From Lunularia cruciata (Eukaryota; Streptophyta; Marchantiopsida; Lunulariales; Lunulariaceae): a stretch of DNA of 64,000 bases. Where the stretch lies: contig OX419757.1 in NCBI GenBank assembly GCA_948567375.1, positions 52,449,665-52,513,664 on the forward strand. Reading direction: 5' to 3'. Made by a program: the position numbers and the translations under genes. Below the pieces are notes generated by a model that was not told the origin of the DNA, did not search any database, and saw only the letters and a program-made list of their open reading frames with translations. This document shows, piece after piece, positions 1-10,884 of this stretch. The first letter of the stretch is position 1, and each line of letters starts with the position of its first letter.

Positions 1-244
1 AGTTAATGCAAGTTGTTTTGGGAGTTGCACTTGATGTGGTTTCTTGAAGTGAAGCAAGGTACTTAGAGTAGTGGCATAGAAGAAACGTAGCACTCTTGTT
101 TGTCTAGAACCATGGTATTCACACCCAAAGCATATAAAGATCCTTGAGGCCATTCTTAGATCCCCAAATATGAAGAAATGGATGATGTATTGTTAAACCT
201 ATGTAGTTTGGAGTAAACACTTGGGATTCTTGCTTTGGAATTAA

Positions 245-775
245 ATGATAGACTTCAAGATGATTCATGAGATGAAGGGAAAAAGAGAGAAAACATTATG
301 GAGGAATAAGAGGCAAATCATTGAACTAGAAAAAGGGTCATTGGAGAATGGAACCGGCCTGCATGCTAGAGTTACAAGGACAATGATCATAAACAACAAA
401 ATTATAGAGAAGGAATTAATAGCCAAAATCAAGGGCACCTTTAAAAATAAACAATCAAAGAACAATGGGTGGAGAGTGGCCAATCAAAAGGATCCTACAA
501 GTAGAGCCATAGTAAATATGGTTATGAAATTCTTTAAACAAAAACAAATGACCTATTGGACCAATGGACAAGTAGTGTTTTTGAACTACATGTATTTGAG
601 AGAGGTAGTACATTGGGCCAAGAAATTTGACAGACTGTCAAAACTATTGCATCAAGACTTTGAGGAAGATAGAGGTGCTACTTACCTTGCATTTTTTGCC
701 ATTCATTACCACATGAGGATCAACCTGCTAACTAAAGAGGAGAGGAAGAGGATTCCAACCATTTCTATCCTATAG
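245..775 (+). pseudogene. hypothetical 176-aa ORF, probably transposon debris
   Basis: An ATG-started frame of 176 codons, the longest open frame in the left flank. The product is basic and rich in Lys, with no domain I recognise; the C-terminal half (VVHWAKKFDRLSKLL, then AFFAIHYHMR) looks helical. It lies just upstream of 1.5 kb of broken Lys/Glu-rich coding sequence on the same strand and may be the N-terminal part of the same decayed gene. Codon use is AT-rich, like the repeats and unlike the genes at 15-36 kb. Treat it as a likely mobile-element relic of unknown function. Confidence 0.35.
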
Positions 776-839
776 GCTACTTTGATGATTAACCCAAAGG
801 ACTCCTCCCCTCCCCTCCCCTCCCCCCTCTCCTAGATTG

Positions 840-2316
840 CTAAGTATTAGCAAGAAAATATTGAGTTTTCTTGCACAAGTCTCTTTGTGCTTGTGGACAA
901 AGAGCTATCCTTGCCAAAGGCTACAAAGAAGAAGAACACCACACTAAAGAAGAAGCCACTTCCTCCATCCAAGAAGCTGAGAGCTAGTTCATAGATTGTA
1001 GATGTGCACTCTTTAGAAGATGAAGCCATGGATATTGAAGTAGAAGGAGATGATGATGAAGGGAAGCAAGAATCCTTCACCTTGCAAGGATCAACCTCCA
1101 CTTAAGGAGAAAAAGAAGATGAAGAAGAAAGTTGGGAAGATGCACAATTTGCTCCAATGTGCAATACCAAGATATGAACAAGTGCCTTGTAGATGAAGGA
1201 AAGAACATGATGGAAGAAGCAACATTACTAAAATAGGCACCATTAAGTCCAAATGAGGAAGAAGAAGCCGTAGAAGAAACTCAAGATCAAGTCAAGTGCT
1301 CAAAGGCCCAAGAAACTTGGCTTGAAGGGGAGGAAGGGACCAAAGTCTACCAAAAAGAAGAATATAGGATCACCAACTATGCAAAAGAAGAAGGAGAAGT
1401 CAATATTGAAACAAAGCTTCCTATTCTTGCACTAAAAACACAAATCAAGATGCAAGAAGAACCAACAAATTCAAAGCCAATGCTAGTCCAAGAAGGATCT
1501 AACTTTCTCATACATTCAATTTGATTTGCATTGTAGTTGATGGAGGTGTTGTTGCCTCAATACCAAACTAAAGTATGCTCTTATGTTGTAGACTACACCA
1601 CCTTGATAAAAAATATGCACAAGCAAGTATACACTTGGAAGCCCAAAGAGGACTTGTTGAAGGAAGAAGCAAAGAAGACCATAGATTTGTACAAGGTAGG
1701 AGCAAGAACTCAAGAGCAGTGCCACAATAGAGAACAAACAAGGTCACCAAGCCATAAAGACCCAAAGGTTTGAAGAGGATTTGAAGGCACTCCACCTCAA
1801 GTTTGACCAATATAGGAAAGAAACCAAAGACCAATATCATGGCAAGTGCCAAGAGTTGGTGAGCACTTGGAGTGCTCTTGAAGAAGGACATGACCATGTG
1901 GTGACCCTAGAAGTACAAATGCAAGAGTACCAAAAAGAAGAAGCAATGCAATTGGAGCATCTCATCATGGAAGGAGAGGAGAGAAATCCAAGCATGCAAA
2001 AATTCTCCAATTGCTAGATGATCAAAAGGCTAAATGGTGTACTTGCAAGAAGATCAAGGAGGACTAGCTCAAAGCACTACAACAATTGGAAGAGGCCCAA
2101 GACTTATTCATGGAAATGCTAAAGGAAGAAGTACAAGTTTGTGCATTTCAAACAAAGTGCCATGAATTGAAGATGCAAGTCAAGCAATTGCAAAATCAGG
2201 CTTTTGAGGAAGAAAGGATGAACATCTTGGCTTTGCATTTGAAGGAGGACTCAAATAAGAAGTTTAAATTTTTTTTCCAAATATACTTGTTAGAGATAAT
2301 AGAGTACCAAGCATAA
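840..2316 (+). pseudogene. decayed coiled-coil (Lys/Glu-rich) coding remnant
   Basis: Across about 1.5 kb the plus strand keeps coding-like, Lys/Glu/Gln-rich text split by stops and frameshifts. The better pieces are at 1537-1773, 1781-2017 and 2086-2316. Heptad-like stretches such as KCHELKMQVKQLQNQAFEEE (about 2157-2216) suggest a long coiled coil. No catalytic motif is visible and I do not recognise the family. It could be a decayed ORF of a mobile element or a host gene invaded by repeats. The number of stops argues against a functional product. Confidence 0.35.
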
Positions 2317-2438
2317 ATAGATCAATTAGTTAGATATCTTAGGGATGAATGTATTCCTTTGCCCTTAGTGGATCAAGCCCAAGGCACTTGCTTGAGGAGA
2401 AGTCCTTCAATGAGGCATGCATTCTTAGGCAAATGTTA

Positions 2439-2560
2439 AGCACTCAAAATTATATAATAGTTAGGCACTCCAAGTAGGCCATTAGTGCTAGCACTCAAAA
2501 TTGTATAACAGTTAGGCACTCCGAGTAGGCCATTTGTGTTAGCACTCAAAATTGTATATA
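2439..2560. repeat. 51-bp tandem repeat, about 2.4 copies
   Basis: Units begin at 2439, 2490 and 2541, each opening with AGCACTCAAAATT and, in the full copies, ending in the TAGGCACTCC..GTAGGCCATT motif. Copies differ by only a few bases. It lies between the coiled-coil remnant and the left chromovirus. Confidence 0.8.
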
Positions 2561-2735
2561 TTTTAAGAGAAGTGCCCTTGGAGTTGTATACTAAAGTTAG
2601 ATTAGGTAAGGAACTCTAAAATCTCTCTTGACACACATTAGGCACTAATCATTTTCAAGGTGATTATTATAAGGATTAGGAATTTACTTGAGTGATGTAC
2701 AATAGGTTAGGATTTTCAAGAATCCACTTGAGATC

Positions 2736-2996
2736 TTGATCCCTTTGACTACTTCCTTATCTCTACCATCCCTTGATAGGAAACTCAAACTTAGATTAGC
2801 ATTTAAGGCTGAGTTCCATGGCATGAGTGTTTATTCTTTCATGATTTTTCATACTTTGATAAAAGGTAAAGAGTACTCTAACTTCTTTGCAAGTTTTGTG
2901 TCTTTCATTTTATGTGTTGTTCAATGTCTAAGTAAGGTAAAGGTGAGGAATTTCATAAGAAGAAATTCAATGCTTGGTATCAAGCAAGTACTCATT
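2736..2996 (+). other. open frame cut by chromovirus insertion (left part)
   Basis: A plus-strand frame with a non-ATG start in this window runs to the insertion point of the chromovirus at 2997. On the other side, after the target duplication, an open frame in matching phase continues from about 9608 to 9808. The product is unrecognised. The continuity may be chance, since both pieces are short. It would otherwise mean that the element landed in a coding sequence or an older transposon. Confidence 0.25.
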
Positions 2997-3730
2997 TGAA
3001 AATACTTTGAGGATAAGAGAAGAGAGAAAACAAAGATTTCATACTCAATCATTTGATGCCCCAAAGGAGCACCTTCTCTTTATTATATAGACCAAGAGGA
3101 TCTCCTCCAAGGAAGCTCCACCATACGATTGGGCACACAAATAGGTGACATGTCAGCAAGCTCCACCCTTGGATTACTTACTTGGATGGATGACATGTCA
3201 GTCCAGATCCTATTTGGTTTGTCAAACAAGCTTTGATTGAAGGGAATCTTTAGAGAACCTTCTTGTATGAATCTCAAAATCACGTGGGTGAGGTACCATT
3301 GGAAAGCTCTCAATGAGAAAAACCAGGAGGGAGGGAAGGCCAACCTTTCTTTTGTTGGGGGGAAAATGTGTACATTTTGTAGGCCTAATTCATCCATTTA
3401 GGCTTCCAAAATTGCCTTCAAAGATTTCAGGCATATTTTGGTTCCTATTCTATTAGTAGAAGTCCCCTTTTGGTGATACCTCTTTTTGATCTGTTTAGTC
3501 CATCATGTGTAACATACTTCTAGATGTTACCAAACTAATTCTCACCTTTAAATAATATGTCTAGCTATTGATTCTAAGGTTTTCAAGTCTATTTCAGTTT
3601 TTGCCCTATTAGTAGAAGTACTCTTTTGGTGATCTATCTGATCTATTTTGGCCATCATGTATAACATCATTCTTGATGTTACCAAACCAAATTTTATATT
3701 TAGATCATATGGCTAGCTCTTGGTATTACA
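2997..3730 (-). repeat. 3' LTR of element 1
   Basis: Direct repeat of 8861-9602. It ends in TTGGTATTACA like its partner; its other end, TGAAAATAC, has one base more than the TGTAATAC of the right LTR. A TATA-like box on the minus strand is visible as TATTATATAG at 3081-3090. Confidence 0.92.
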
Positions 3731-3732
3731 GA

Positions 3733-3747
3733 CCTACCTCCTTTTAA
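3733..3747 (-). promoter_or_regulatory. polypurine tract of element 1
   Basis: The minus strand reads AAAAGGAGGTAGG just before the 3' LTR, the expected site and composition of the plus-strand priming tract. Confidence 0.6.
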
Positions 3748-3748
3748 G

Positions 3749-3950
3749 TTGCAACGTCCTCGTTTTGTAGCTGTTGCTCAAATGCTTGCACCAACACTGG
3801 TGCATGTGTCAAATTGGCAGTGGGCTCCCAGGTTGCTTCATAGAGGAGGTTACCTTTCCACTATATTAGATAGTCCACCCGTGGATGATGAGTACCACAT
3901 ATGCATTTTTAGAGAATACGCTCCGTTTCATATTCCTCCATTCTATCAAT
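3749..3950 (-). pseudogene. chromodomain at the integrase C-terminus (element 1)
   Basis: On the minus strand the text EEYETERIL is followed, after a frameshift, by YEATWEP, then NLTHAPVLVQAFE. This is the layout of a retroviral-type chromodomain (E-Y-x-V-E-x-I-L, then A-T-W-E-P, then N-L-x-x-A-P). Such domains guide integration toward marked chromatin in chromoviruses. The middle of the domain is scrambled by an in-frame stop and an indel. Confidence 0.7.
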
Positions 3951-3965
3951 GAGTGTTGGACAAGG

Positions 3966-5141
3966 TCAAATGTCTTGTGTGGAATGATATTGGCCTGATT
4001 GGGGAGTATATCTGCATAGTAGGGAAACATGGAACAATGGATGGATCTTCATGTGTGGTGGTAGCTCAAGGTGATAGGCCACAGCGCCGACTTGACAAAG
4101 AATCAAGAAAGGCCTAATAAAATGAGGTGTGAGCTTACGAGGGCCAACTAATGTGAGGTTGGTTGTCAATAGCCACACTTGATCCCCAACATTGAACTCC
4201 ATGTGCCTATGGTGTGCATCAACATACTACTTTTGTTGATTTTGTGCAATGTGTAATCTGTGTTTGGCGCTCTTTACACCTTGTTGGATTCTAGAAATAA
4301 ATTTGTTGACTGCATCAACCTTGGTAGCCATTGGATGGATCTTCATCAAGCTAAAAGGTGTGAAGGGATGCTCACCACACATGAGGAAGAACGGAGTGAC
4401 CTGGGTGGACGCATTCACTAAATTGTTGTAAGCAAATTCCACCAACAAGAGTAGGATGTCCCACCTCTCTTGCTCTTCTAAGGTGAAGTCACGTAACATG
4501 TCTTCAATCGTGCAATTAGCCCGCTCTGTTTGTCCATCTGTTTGTGGGTGGTAAGCTATGAACATTGCCAACTTGGTTTTGAAGAGACCAAAGAGTGCTT
4601 GCTAAAGCAAACTGGTGAATTGAGTGCCTCTATCAATGATGAGTACTCGAGACAAGCCATGGTGAGAGAAGATTGCATCTAAGTATAATTGAGCTAGTTG
4701 TGGGGCGGTCACATCCTTGGTGGTAGGGCGTACATGAATCATTTTGCTGAGCCACTCCACAAAGACCATGATGGAGTCAAACCCTAAGGTGGTCTTGGGT
4801 AATTCACAGACGAGATCCATACTCACTTGCTCCCAATGTTGGGTAGGAGTGTGGAGAGGTTGAAGCTTCTAATCAAGCCCTACAGGAGCTTGATTAGAAG
4901 CTTTGTTCTCTTGACAAAGCAGATATTTGAGCACATAGTCCATCACATTGTTGTTCATCTTGGGCCAATAATAATGGCGTTGGACTGCATCCAAGGTCTT
5001 GTCCACTCCGACATGACCTGTAATGGCCAAATCATGACATTCTGCTAGAATGGTGGTGCGTAAATCTAGGACATTTGGGATCCATAATTTACCATCACAA
5101 AAGGTGAGTCCTTTTGTGCTGTGATGCCTTTGGATGATCAC
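3966..5141 (-). pseudogene. integrase of element 1 (broken)
   Basis: Three minus-strand blocks make up an integrase. Block 4869-5141 has the N-terminal zinc-binding region (HDLAITGHVGVDKTL, then YLLCQENKAS; one Cys of the CxxC looks lost). Block 4602-4826 has the first catalytic Asp (MDLV) and the second (DRGTQFTS). Block 4227-4571 carries the catalytic Glu in YHPQTDGQTERAN. Block 3966-4202 is the C-terminal SH3/GPY-like part (KLTPHFIRPF, then HPLFHVSLL). The D,D,E residues survive, but in-frame stops, including one TAG near 4866, separate the blocks. Confidence 0.88.
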
Positions 5142-5269
5142 ACCTTTACAATCTGTAGATCAATTTTTGTAGCAGCCAAAATCTTTGGCCAAAATTTGGG
5201 ATTAATCTTAACCTCTATCACCAAGTTGTTTTCCATTGGCATGCGGGTGAATGCATCTGCCAATTGCTT

Positions 5270-6600
5270 CTTACCTTTCACGTAGGTGATTGTTATGTTG
5301 AAGCGTTGGTGCCACTCTACCCACCAAATCTAGCAATGAGATAGATCCTTTTGTGTCTTGAGGTAGACTAGAGGTTTGTGGTTGGTCTCTACTACAAATG
5401 CCTTTTTTCCCAAATAGTGCTTCCAATGCTTGGTTGCAAGCACAATAGCTAGCTCTTCTCATTCTATGGTGTGGTAGTTGCACTCTATTGGTAACAAATT
5501 TCAAGAGAAATATGCAATTGGATGCCATCCGTCATGCCACTCTTGTTGTAGGACTGCTCATATTGCTACGCCTAATGTATCTGTAGCCAGCTTGATTGGA
5601 CGTTTTGGGTCATACCACTTCAAGATTGGTGCATGTAGCAAGGTGGCTTTCAATTCTTGAAAGACCAAATCTTGTGTGGTTCCCCATGTCCACTTCTTCC
5701 CCTTGCCAAGTAGTGTCGTTAAAGGCTATGTAACCTTGGAGAAGTCCTTGACAAACCTACAATAGAATCCCGTCAACCCCAAGAAGCTCTTGAGTTGAGT
5801 CTGATCTTCTAAGGCATTCCATTTTTGAATGAACTCTATTTTTATCTATCAATACTTGAATACTCTCTGCAGTTACTCTATGCCCCAAGTAGTCTACTTC
5901 AGACTTGCCAAACTTGCACTTTGAGATTTTGGCATACAATCAATTCTGTCTTAGAATATGGAGCACTTCTCATAGATGTTGTTTGTGTTCTGTCATTGTG
6001 CTACTGTATACTAATATATCATCCAAGAAGACAATAATAGACTTATCCAAGTATGGATGAAATATGTCATTCATTAGACTCATGAAAGTGGCAGGTGCAT
6101 TGGTGAGGTCAAAAGGCATCACAAGATACTCGAAGTGGCCATTCTTGGTTTGAAAGGCAATTTTGTACACATCCTCCTCTACAATTCGGATTTGATTGTA
6201 ACTGCTCCGCAAGTCCAATTTGGTGAAGTATCTTGCTCCATGGAGCTAATCAAAAAGTTCATCCATGCGAGGTAAGGGATATTTTTTCTTCATTGTTTGT
6301 TGATTGAGACCCCAATAGTCAATGCACATTTGCATTGTACCATCCTTCTTCTTCACAAACAAGACAAGAGCCCTATATGGTGATACACTAGGTTGGATGA
6401 ACCCTTTCTATAACATCTCCTCAATTTGAGTCTTACACTCCTCCAACTCATGAGGTGATAGGCGATATGGGGCCTTACAAGGAGGTGTCTTCCTCAAGAG
6501 TGTCTCAATTTTATGATCTACTCTCCTTTTTGGTAGTAATCCTGAGGGTAGATCATCACAAAAGACATCTTGAAACTCATCCACCACATCCTTCAATTTC
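5270..6600 (-). pseudogene. reverse transcriptase and RNase H of element 1 (broken)
   Basis: On the minus strand, 6408-6596 gives the RT start (DDLPSGLLPKRRVDHKIE) and 5970-6218 the palm with the catalytic box FLDDILVYS and the [12 protein letters not shown] motif. Between them, after a stop, [11 protein letters not shown] is still readable. The connection and RNase H follow at 5271-5939 (AKISKCKFGKSEVDYLGH, then the RNase H region). Several stops and at least one frameshift break the frame, so no active enzyme is made. Confidence 0.88.
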
Positions 6601-6714
6601 TTAGGAATTTTTCCATCAAGTTGTGCACTCTAGACTTCTCTTATTAGACCCATGAAACATCTATTGGTCTTATAGACAATTGTCATCCCTATGACATATA
6701 GAGGCAGTTCTTGC

Positions 6715-7083
6715 CTATGTGATTTTTCTTTTAACCCCAATAATTGACCATTGGTGGGTTCTCACCACTTTCTTCCTCCAATCTACCATAGGGTTGTAAT
6801 GCTCCATCCATAGCATGCCTAAGATTGCATCATAACAAGCTAATTGTATCACTTGCCACTCAATTAATTCCTGATATTCTCCTACAAAGAGTGTTACCCA
6901 TCTAGGTAATGATTCAATCCTCTCTGTTTGCCTGTTAGGTAACTCTACTTCTTCACTCTCATCTCTCGCTAGATCCATTTCCAATCTTATTGCAATAAAA
7001 TGAGACAAGAAATTCTCTATTGCTCCCGAATCTATTAATGCTCTCACTTGATTGCCTTCTAGGACTCCATTCACAACAATCAA
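6715..7083 (-). pseudogene. aspartic protease region of element 1
   Basis: A minus-strand frame of 122 codons with the retropepsin active-site motif ALIDSGA and the downstream YDAILGMLWMEHYNPMVDW, typical of Ty3/gypsy. The catalytic Asp-Ser-Gly is intact. It would be cleaved from a gag-pol polyprotein, but stops on both sides leave it an isolated block. Confidence 0.85.
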
Positions 7084-7289
7084 TTGTGAGGTTGCCTTTT
7101 GGGATCTTTACGTGTTTTTCTTCTTCCTTCCCTTGCTTCTCTACTTCCTTATTGAGCTTGTAAGGCCACAAGGTACATTTATTGGTGATCTTTGTTTTCC
7201 AAAGTGATTTCTACCTCCTACTCTTCAATGCGCCTCTCTATGTTGTTCAAAGTTTGCTTGTATGAAGGCCAAGGGCCTCTAGGGAAACA

Positions 7290-8258
7290 AGCTCAACAGT
7301 TCGTAGATATATGCCCAATACAACCACAATTGTAACAACGGTGGTATTCTCCTTGAGTTCCTTCTCCTTGTGGGACTCCATCTCTTTGTTCTTCTACTCT
7401 TCCACGCTCTACTTGAAGCGGGCATGCTCCTCGATCTCAAAATCAAAGGTTTCCTAATTCCATTAGTATTGGTCCATCCATGTGTGGCATTTCTGCCCAA
7501 TAATGTTGAGGTGGAACTACTCCTTCACTTCCACCCAATGCTCTGGCTATTCTCTATGCACAAGCAATGGCTTCAAATACCATGCAAGGATTTTACACCA
7601 TGACTTCTTGGCAAATCCACTCCTTCAACTCTTGTTTGACATTTTCAAGAGCCTCTGCTGGACTCATGTCGGTTATTGAAACTTGTAGATCCAAAAATGC
7701 TTCCACATACTCTTGTATGTTGTTCTTCTATCTCAATCACCATAGTCGGATTTGGGCCATCTGCACGGAATCCACCGATTAGAAATTGTTCAGCAATCCT
7801 TCTTGCATTGTTATCCACGTGACCTCCCTTCTCTCTGCCAACATGGATCGTTCCCAAGCATCATACCATGTGAGGGCTTTATCAGTCAAGTACCTACATG
7901 AAAACATGCCTGCATCATGCTGTGTGATCTCTGTTGAGAACAATCAGAAATTTCAATTCATTCTCAAGATCCAATTTTCCACTACTCCCATTGTACGTTG
8001 CCCCTTGTAAGGCTCAATGTTGTAGGTCTTCTTCATCCAGAGTAGCAATGTGGCTTCATCATTAATAGGGTTTTTAGGCACAAGTGCCTCTCCAAGTACT
8101 TCAGTCGTAGGTATTGGGTTTGAGACGGCTCTTCTTCTTGCATTGCTTGATCATTCTTGAGGATTTGCACTTGACTTGATAATGTCTCCATGGTCATCTC
8201 ACAATTCATTCAACATCCCTTGCATTCCTTGCACCAACTCTTGCAATTGCAGATCCAT
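7290..8258 (-). pseudogene. gag with CCHC zinc knuckle (element 1)
   Basis: The minus strand opens with MDLQLQELVQGMQGMLNEL at about 8258 and runs, with stops and frameshifts, through capsid-like text (LTDKALTWYDAWERS, near 7850) to a nucleocapsid knuckle C-YN-C-GCIG-H-ISTN-C at about 7300-7345 (C-x2-C-x4-H-x4-C). This is the usual Ty3/gypsy Gag design: capsid, then an RNA-binding knuckle. The region is clearly disabled. Confidence 0.75.
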
Positions 8259-8847
8259 GGTTCTTGCAACACTAAATTGCTACTTTTTATGTCAATACAG
8301 AGTCAATATGATCACTTTGGAAGGTGCACAAACTATCAGAACTACCATTGGGACCTAAAAAGCTATCACTCATTGATAATATTCCTCATCAAAATTCCTA
8401 ACCACAAAATCTCTTAACATCACTTTTGGTCTCTCTACATAATGGATTTCTACTTGAGTGTTGAAAGGGAGAGGATTTGGGACATTCACATCCATATCAT
8501 CATAATAGAATGTAGATTGTCAAATCCTACTCTTTGTCATATATCACCATAGGTAGAATCACCGGGTTTGGTGAGTTCATCACCTTGTCCATGAATTCTA
8601 TTCCAAAGTGATAAACTAGCAATACTCTCATTTGCTCATGTTGGATGTACATAACCTCATGTGGAATCAATTCAAGAATGGAAATCTAGGTGCGGGAAAT
8701 TGTCTTCCCGGTGCATCCATCCCATCCGCTCTCTAAAGTCCTTCCTAAGTCTAGCAATTACTCTATGTTCTCCACCTCAAATTACTCAGTTTCAGTAGTT
8801 TGTGCTCTTCCAAGAGGGGTGATCCACTCTCTTGGACTAAAACACTT

Positions 8848-8859
8848 GCTCTAATACCA
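8848..8859 (-). promoter_or_regulatory. primer-binding site of element 1 (tRNA-iMet)
   Basis: The minus strand reads TGGTATTAGAGC beside the 5' LTR. This matches the 3' end complement of initiator-Met tRNA (TGGTATCAGAGC) at 11 of 12 bases. Confidence 0.85.
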
Positions 8860-8860
8860 T

Positions 8861-9602
8861 TGTAATACTCCGAGGACAAGGGAAGAGAGAAAACAAAGAT
8901 TTCACACTCAATCATTCAATGCCCCAAAGGAGCACCTTCTCTTTATTATATAGACCAAGAGGATCTCCTCCAAGGAAGCTCCACCATACGATTAGGAACA
9001 CAGATGGGTGACATGTCAGCAAACTCCACCCTTAGATTACTTACTTGGATGGGTGAAATGTCGGTCCATGTCCTATCTGGTTGGTCAAACAAGCTTTGAC
9101 CAGAAGGAATCTTTTAGGGAATCTTCCTGTATGAATCTCAAAATCACGTGGGTGAGTTACCATTGGAAAGCTCTCAATGAGAAAAACCAGGGGGAGGGAA
9201 GGCCAAACTTTCTTCTGTTGAAGGGGGGGTGGAATCTGCATGTTTTTGAAGCCCAATTCATCCGTTTGGGCCTCCAAAATTGCCTTCAAAGATTTCAGGC
9301 ATATTTTGGTTCATACTCTATTAGTAGAAGTCCCCTTTTGGTAATACCTCTTTCTGATCTGTTTAGTCCATCATGTGTAACATTCTTCTAGATGTTACCA
9401 AACTAATTCTCACCTTTAAATCATATGTCTAGCTATTGATTCTAAGTTCTTCAAGTCTATTTTGATTTTTGCACTATTAGTAGAAGTACTCTTTTGGTGA
9501 TACATCTATCTGATCTATTTTGGCCATCATGTATAAAATTATTCTTAGTGTTATCAAACCAAATTTCACATCTAGATCATATGGCTAGCTCTTGGTATTA
9601 CA
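8861..9602 (-). repeat. 5' LTR of element 1
   Basis: Direct repeat of 2997-3730, with perfect short inverted ends TGTAATAC/GTATTACA. The minus-strand TATA-like box appears as TATTATATAG at 8944-8953. Transcription would run leftwards into gag. Confidence 0.92.
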
Positions 9603-10429
9603 TCACTCTTGATCACGGTGTGCATGGAAGGATCCAAAGGAGTGAACTTGTTTACCAAGTGGATTGGAAAGCTCATTGTACAAGCAGTACCATGAAATAC
9701 TTAAACAAGGAACAACATGAATTGTGGTCCTACAAGTTCTGCCTTCTAGGAAGGGTAAAATGTATTTTCAAAGACTACAACGTTGGAATAGAGTGGCTTT
9801 GGAGTTGAATGAACCATCACCTTCAAGAGCAATCCCAATTAGATCTTACAATTTGTAAGACTTTTTTACCTCGTTTAGCATAATTGGTTAGATCAGTAGG
9901 GATCATACATGGTTGGTAGTTGGAGTTGGCGGCTTTGCTTGCGACGTGTGTAATCTCCCGTTATTGAAGTTGGGACTCATAATCGGCATGAGTCCCATGC
10001 CAAATGCAGATTTTGGATTTTAACAAACCTTTTTTACATCTTTGAATAATTCTTTTAATCTTCCTGGCAAAACCCAAAAGCTTTTGACATCAAGGTGCCA
10101 AACCTTCCCGTCAATGTGAACTCTTGGGGAAGCCTAGTGTTTACCGTGAGCACGATAACTAGTACACCAAAGGTCTTGTTTAAGTATCTCAATTAACCTA
10201 GCTCCACGATTTAATAAATACTAAGTTGCAACATCAAGGTCTGAACCAAATTGAGCAAAAGACGCTATTTCATGATGAGAGGTGGCCATTTGGATGGAAG
10301 ACCAGAGGGGAAATCCCATCTATTTGTTATAGCAAAACAATATGCTTTTGTTCTTTTACTAAACAAAGCTTTTTGAGAGAAAGTGAATATTTGTTTTCTT
10401 TTTATTGTAGTGTGCCACAAAGAGGTGAT
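9603..10429. other. spacer with no supported gene
   Basis: The first 200 bases carry the right part of the frame cut by element 1 (to 9808). The rest shows no coding frame I can support. A short inverted repeat GGGACTCA..TGAGTCCC sits near 9970-9994. Confidence 0.5.
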
Positions 10430-10434
10430 ATTAC

Positions 10435-10879
10435 TATAATAATATGGAGTTAACATACAATTTAGTAGAAGCTAATGAGTGGGTAGGCTAAGCTAAATAT
10501 AACAAAAGTAAGTAGAACTAGCCTAAGAATATACTAGAAGCATCAAGGAAGCTTGTGGGTAGAATATTCTTGAAGCACCTATGAAGCTTCTTGGTGAAAG
10601 CTTTTAGTAACTTTCCAAGGGTAGAGTAACTGGCATGCCAAATTGATGGCTAGCTTAGCTTATATGCTAAGTAATAGCTAGCTTAGCTTGCACTCCAAGT
10701 AAGGTGACTCCTAGAAGGAACCTTCCTTGTAAGCTCCTAGGGAACCTTGTACCCAAGTTAATTATAAATACCTAAGCCAAGCTCAAGCTAGGCATTGGAG
10801 TTTCATTCACTTTAAGAATCCCGAAGTTATCTTCCACTCTGGTCTTCCATTTTCCTATTTCTCTCCTTGGTCTTTTACA
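10435..10879 (+). mobile_element. solo LTR of the second chromovirus family, with TSD
   Basis: Matches the reverse complement of the LTRs of element 2 over its whole length, from the AATATGGAGTT start, through the AAGCTTC-rich middle, the TATA box (ATTATAAATACC at 10761) and the GCTAGGCATT stretch, to the end CTCCTTGGTCTTTTACA. It is flanked by perfect 5-bp repeats ATTAC (10430-10434 and 10880-10884). No primer site or interior follows, so this is the product of LTR-LTR recombination. The first bases are TATAAT instead of TGTAAC, consistent with C-to-T decay. Confidence 0.88.
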
Positions 10880-10884
10880 ATTAC

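Larger units (their letters stand above)
2997..9602 (-). mobile_element. Ty3/gypsy chromovirus-type LTR retrotransposon (element 1)
   Basis: Two direct LTRs of about 734 and 742 bp bound a 5.1-kb interior whose minus strand reads gag, protease, reverse transcriptase, RNase H, integrase, chromodomain, the order of Ty3/gypsy. The primer-binding site is next to the right (5') LTR and the purine tract next to the left (3') LTR. The LTR ends are TGTAATAC...GTATTACA. The flanks TCATT (2992-2996) and TCACT (9603-9607) look like a target duplication with one change. The LTRs differ at roughly one site in ten by eye, mostly transitions, and every ORF is broken. The copy is therefore old and non-autonomous. 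Confidence 0.93.

Noticed and set aside
3749-3952. Plus-strand 67-codon ORF
   Set aside because: It is the antisense shadow of the element 1 chromodomain.
4863-4903. Perfect 16-bp inverted repeat (AAGCTTCTAATCAAGC and mirror) in the integrase of element 1
   Set aside because: Both arms fall in readable integrase coding text (NKASNQAPVG, then GL-KLQPL) and differ from that pattern only by one stop, so it is best explained by coding sequence plus drift, not by a selected hairpin.
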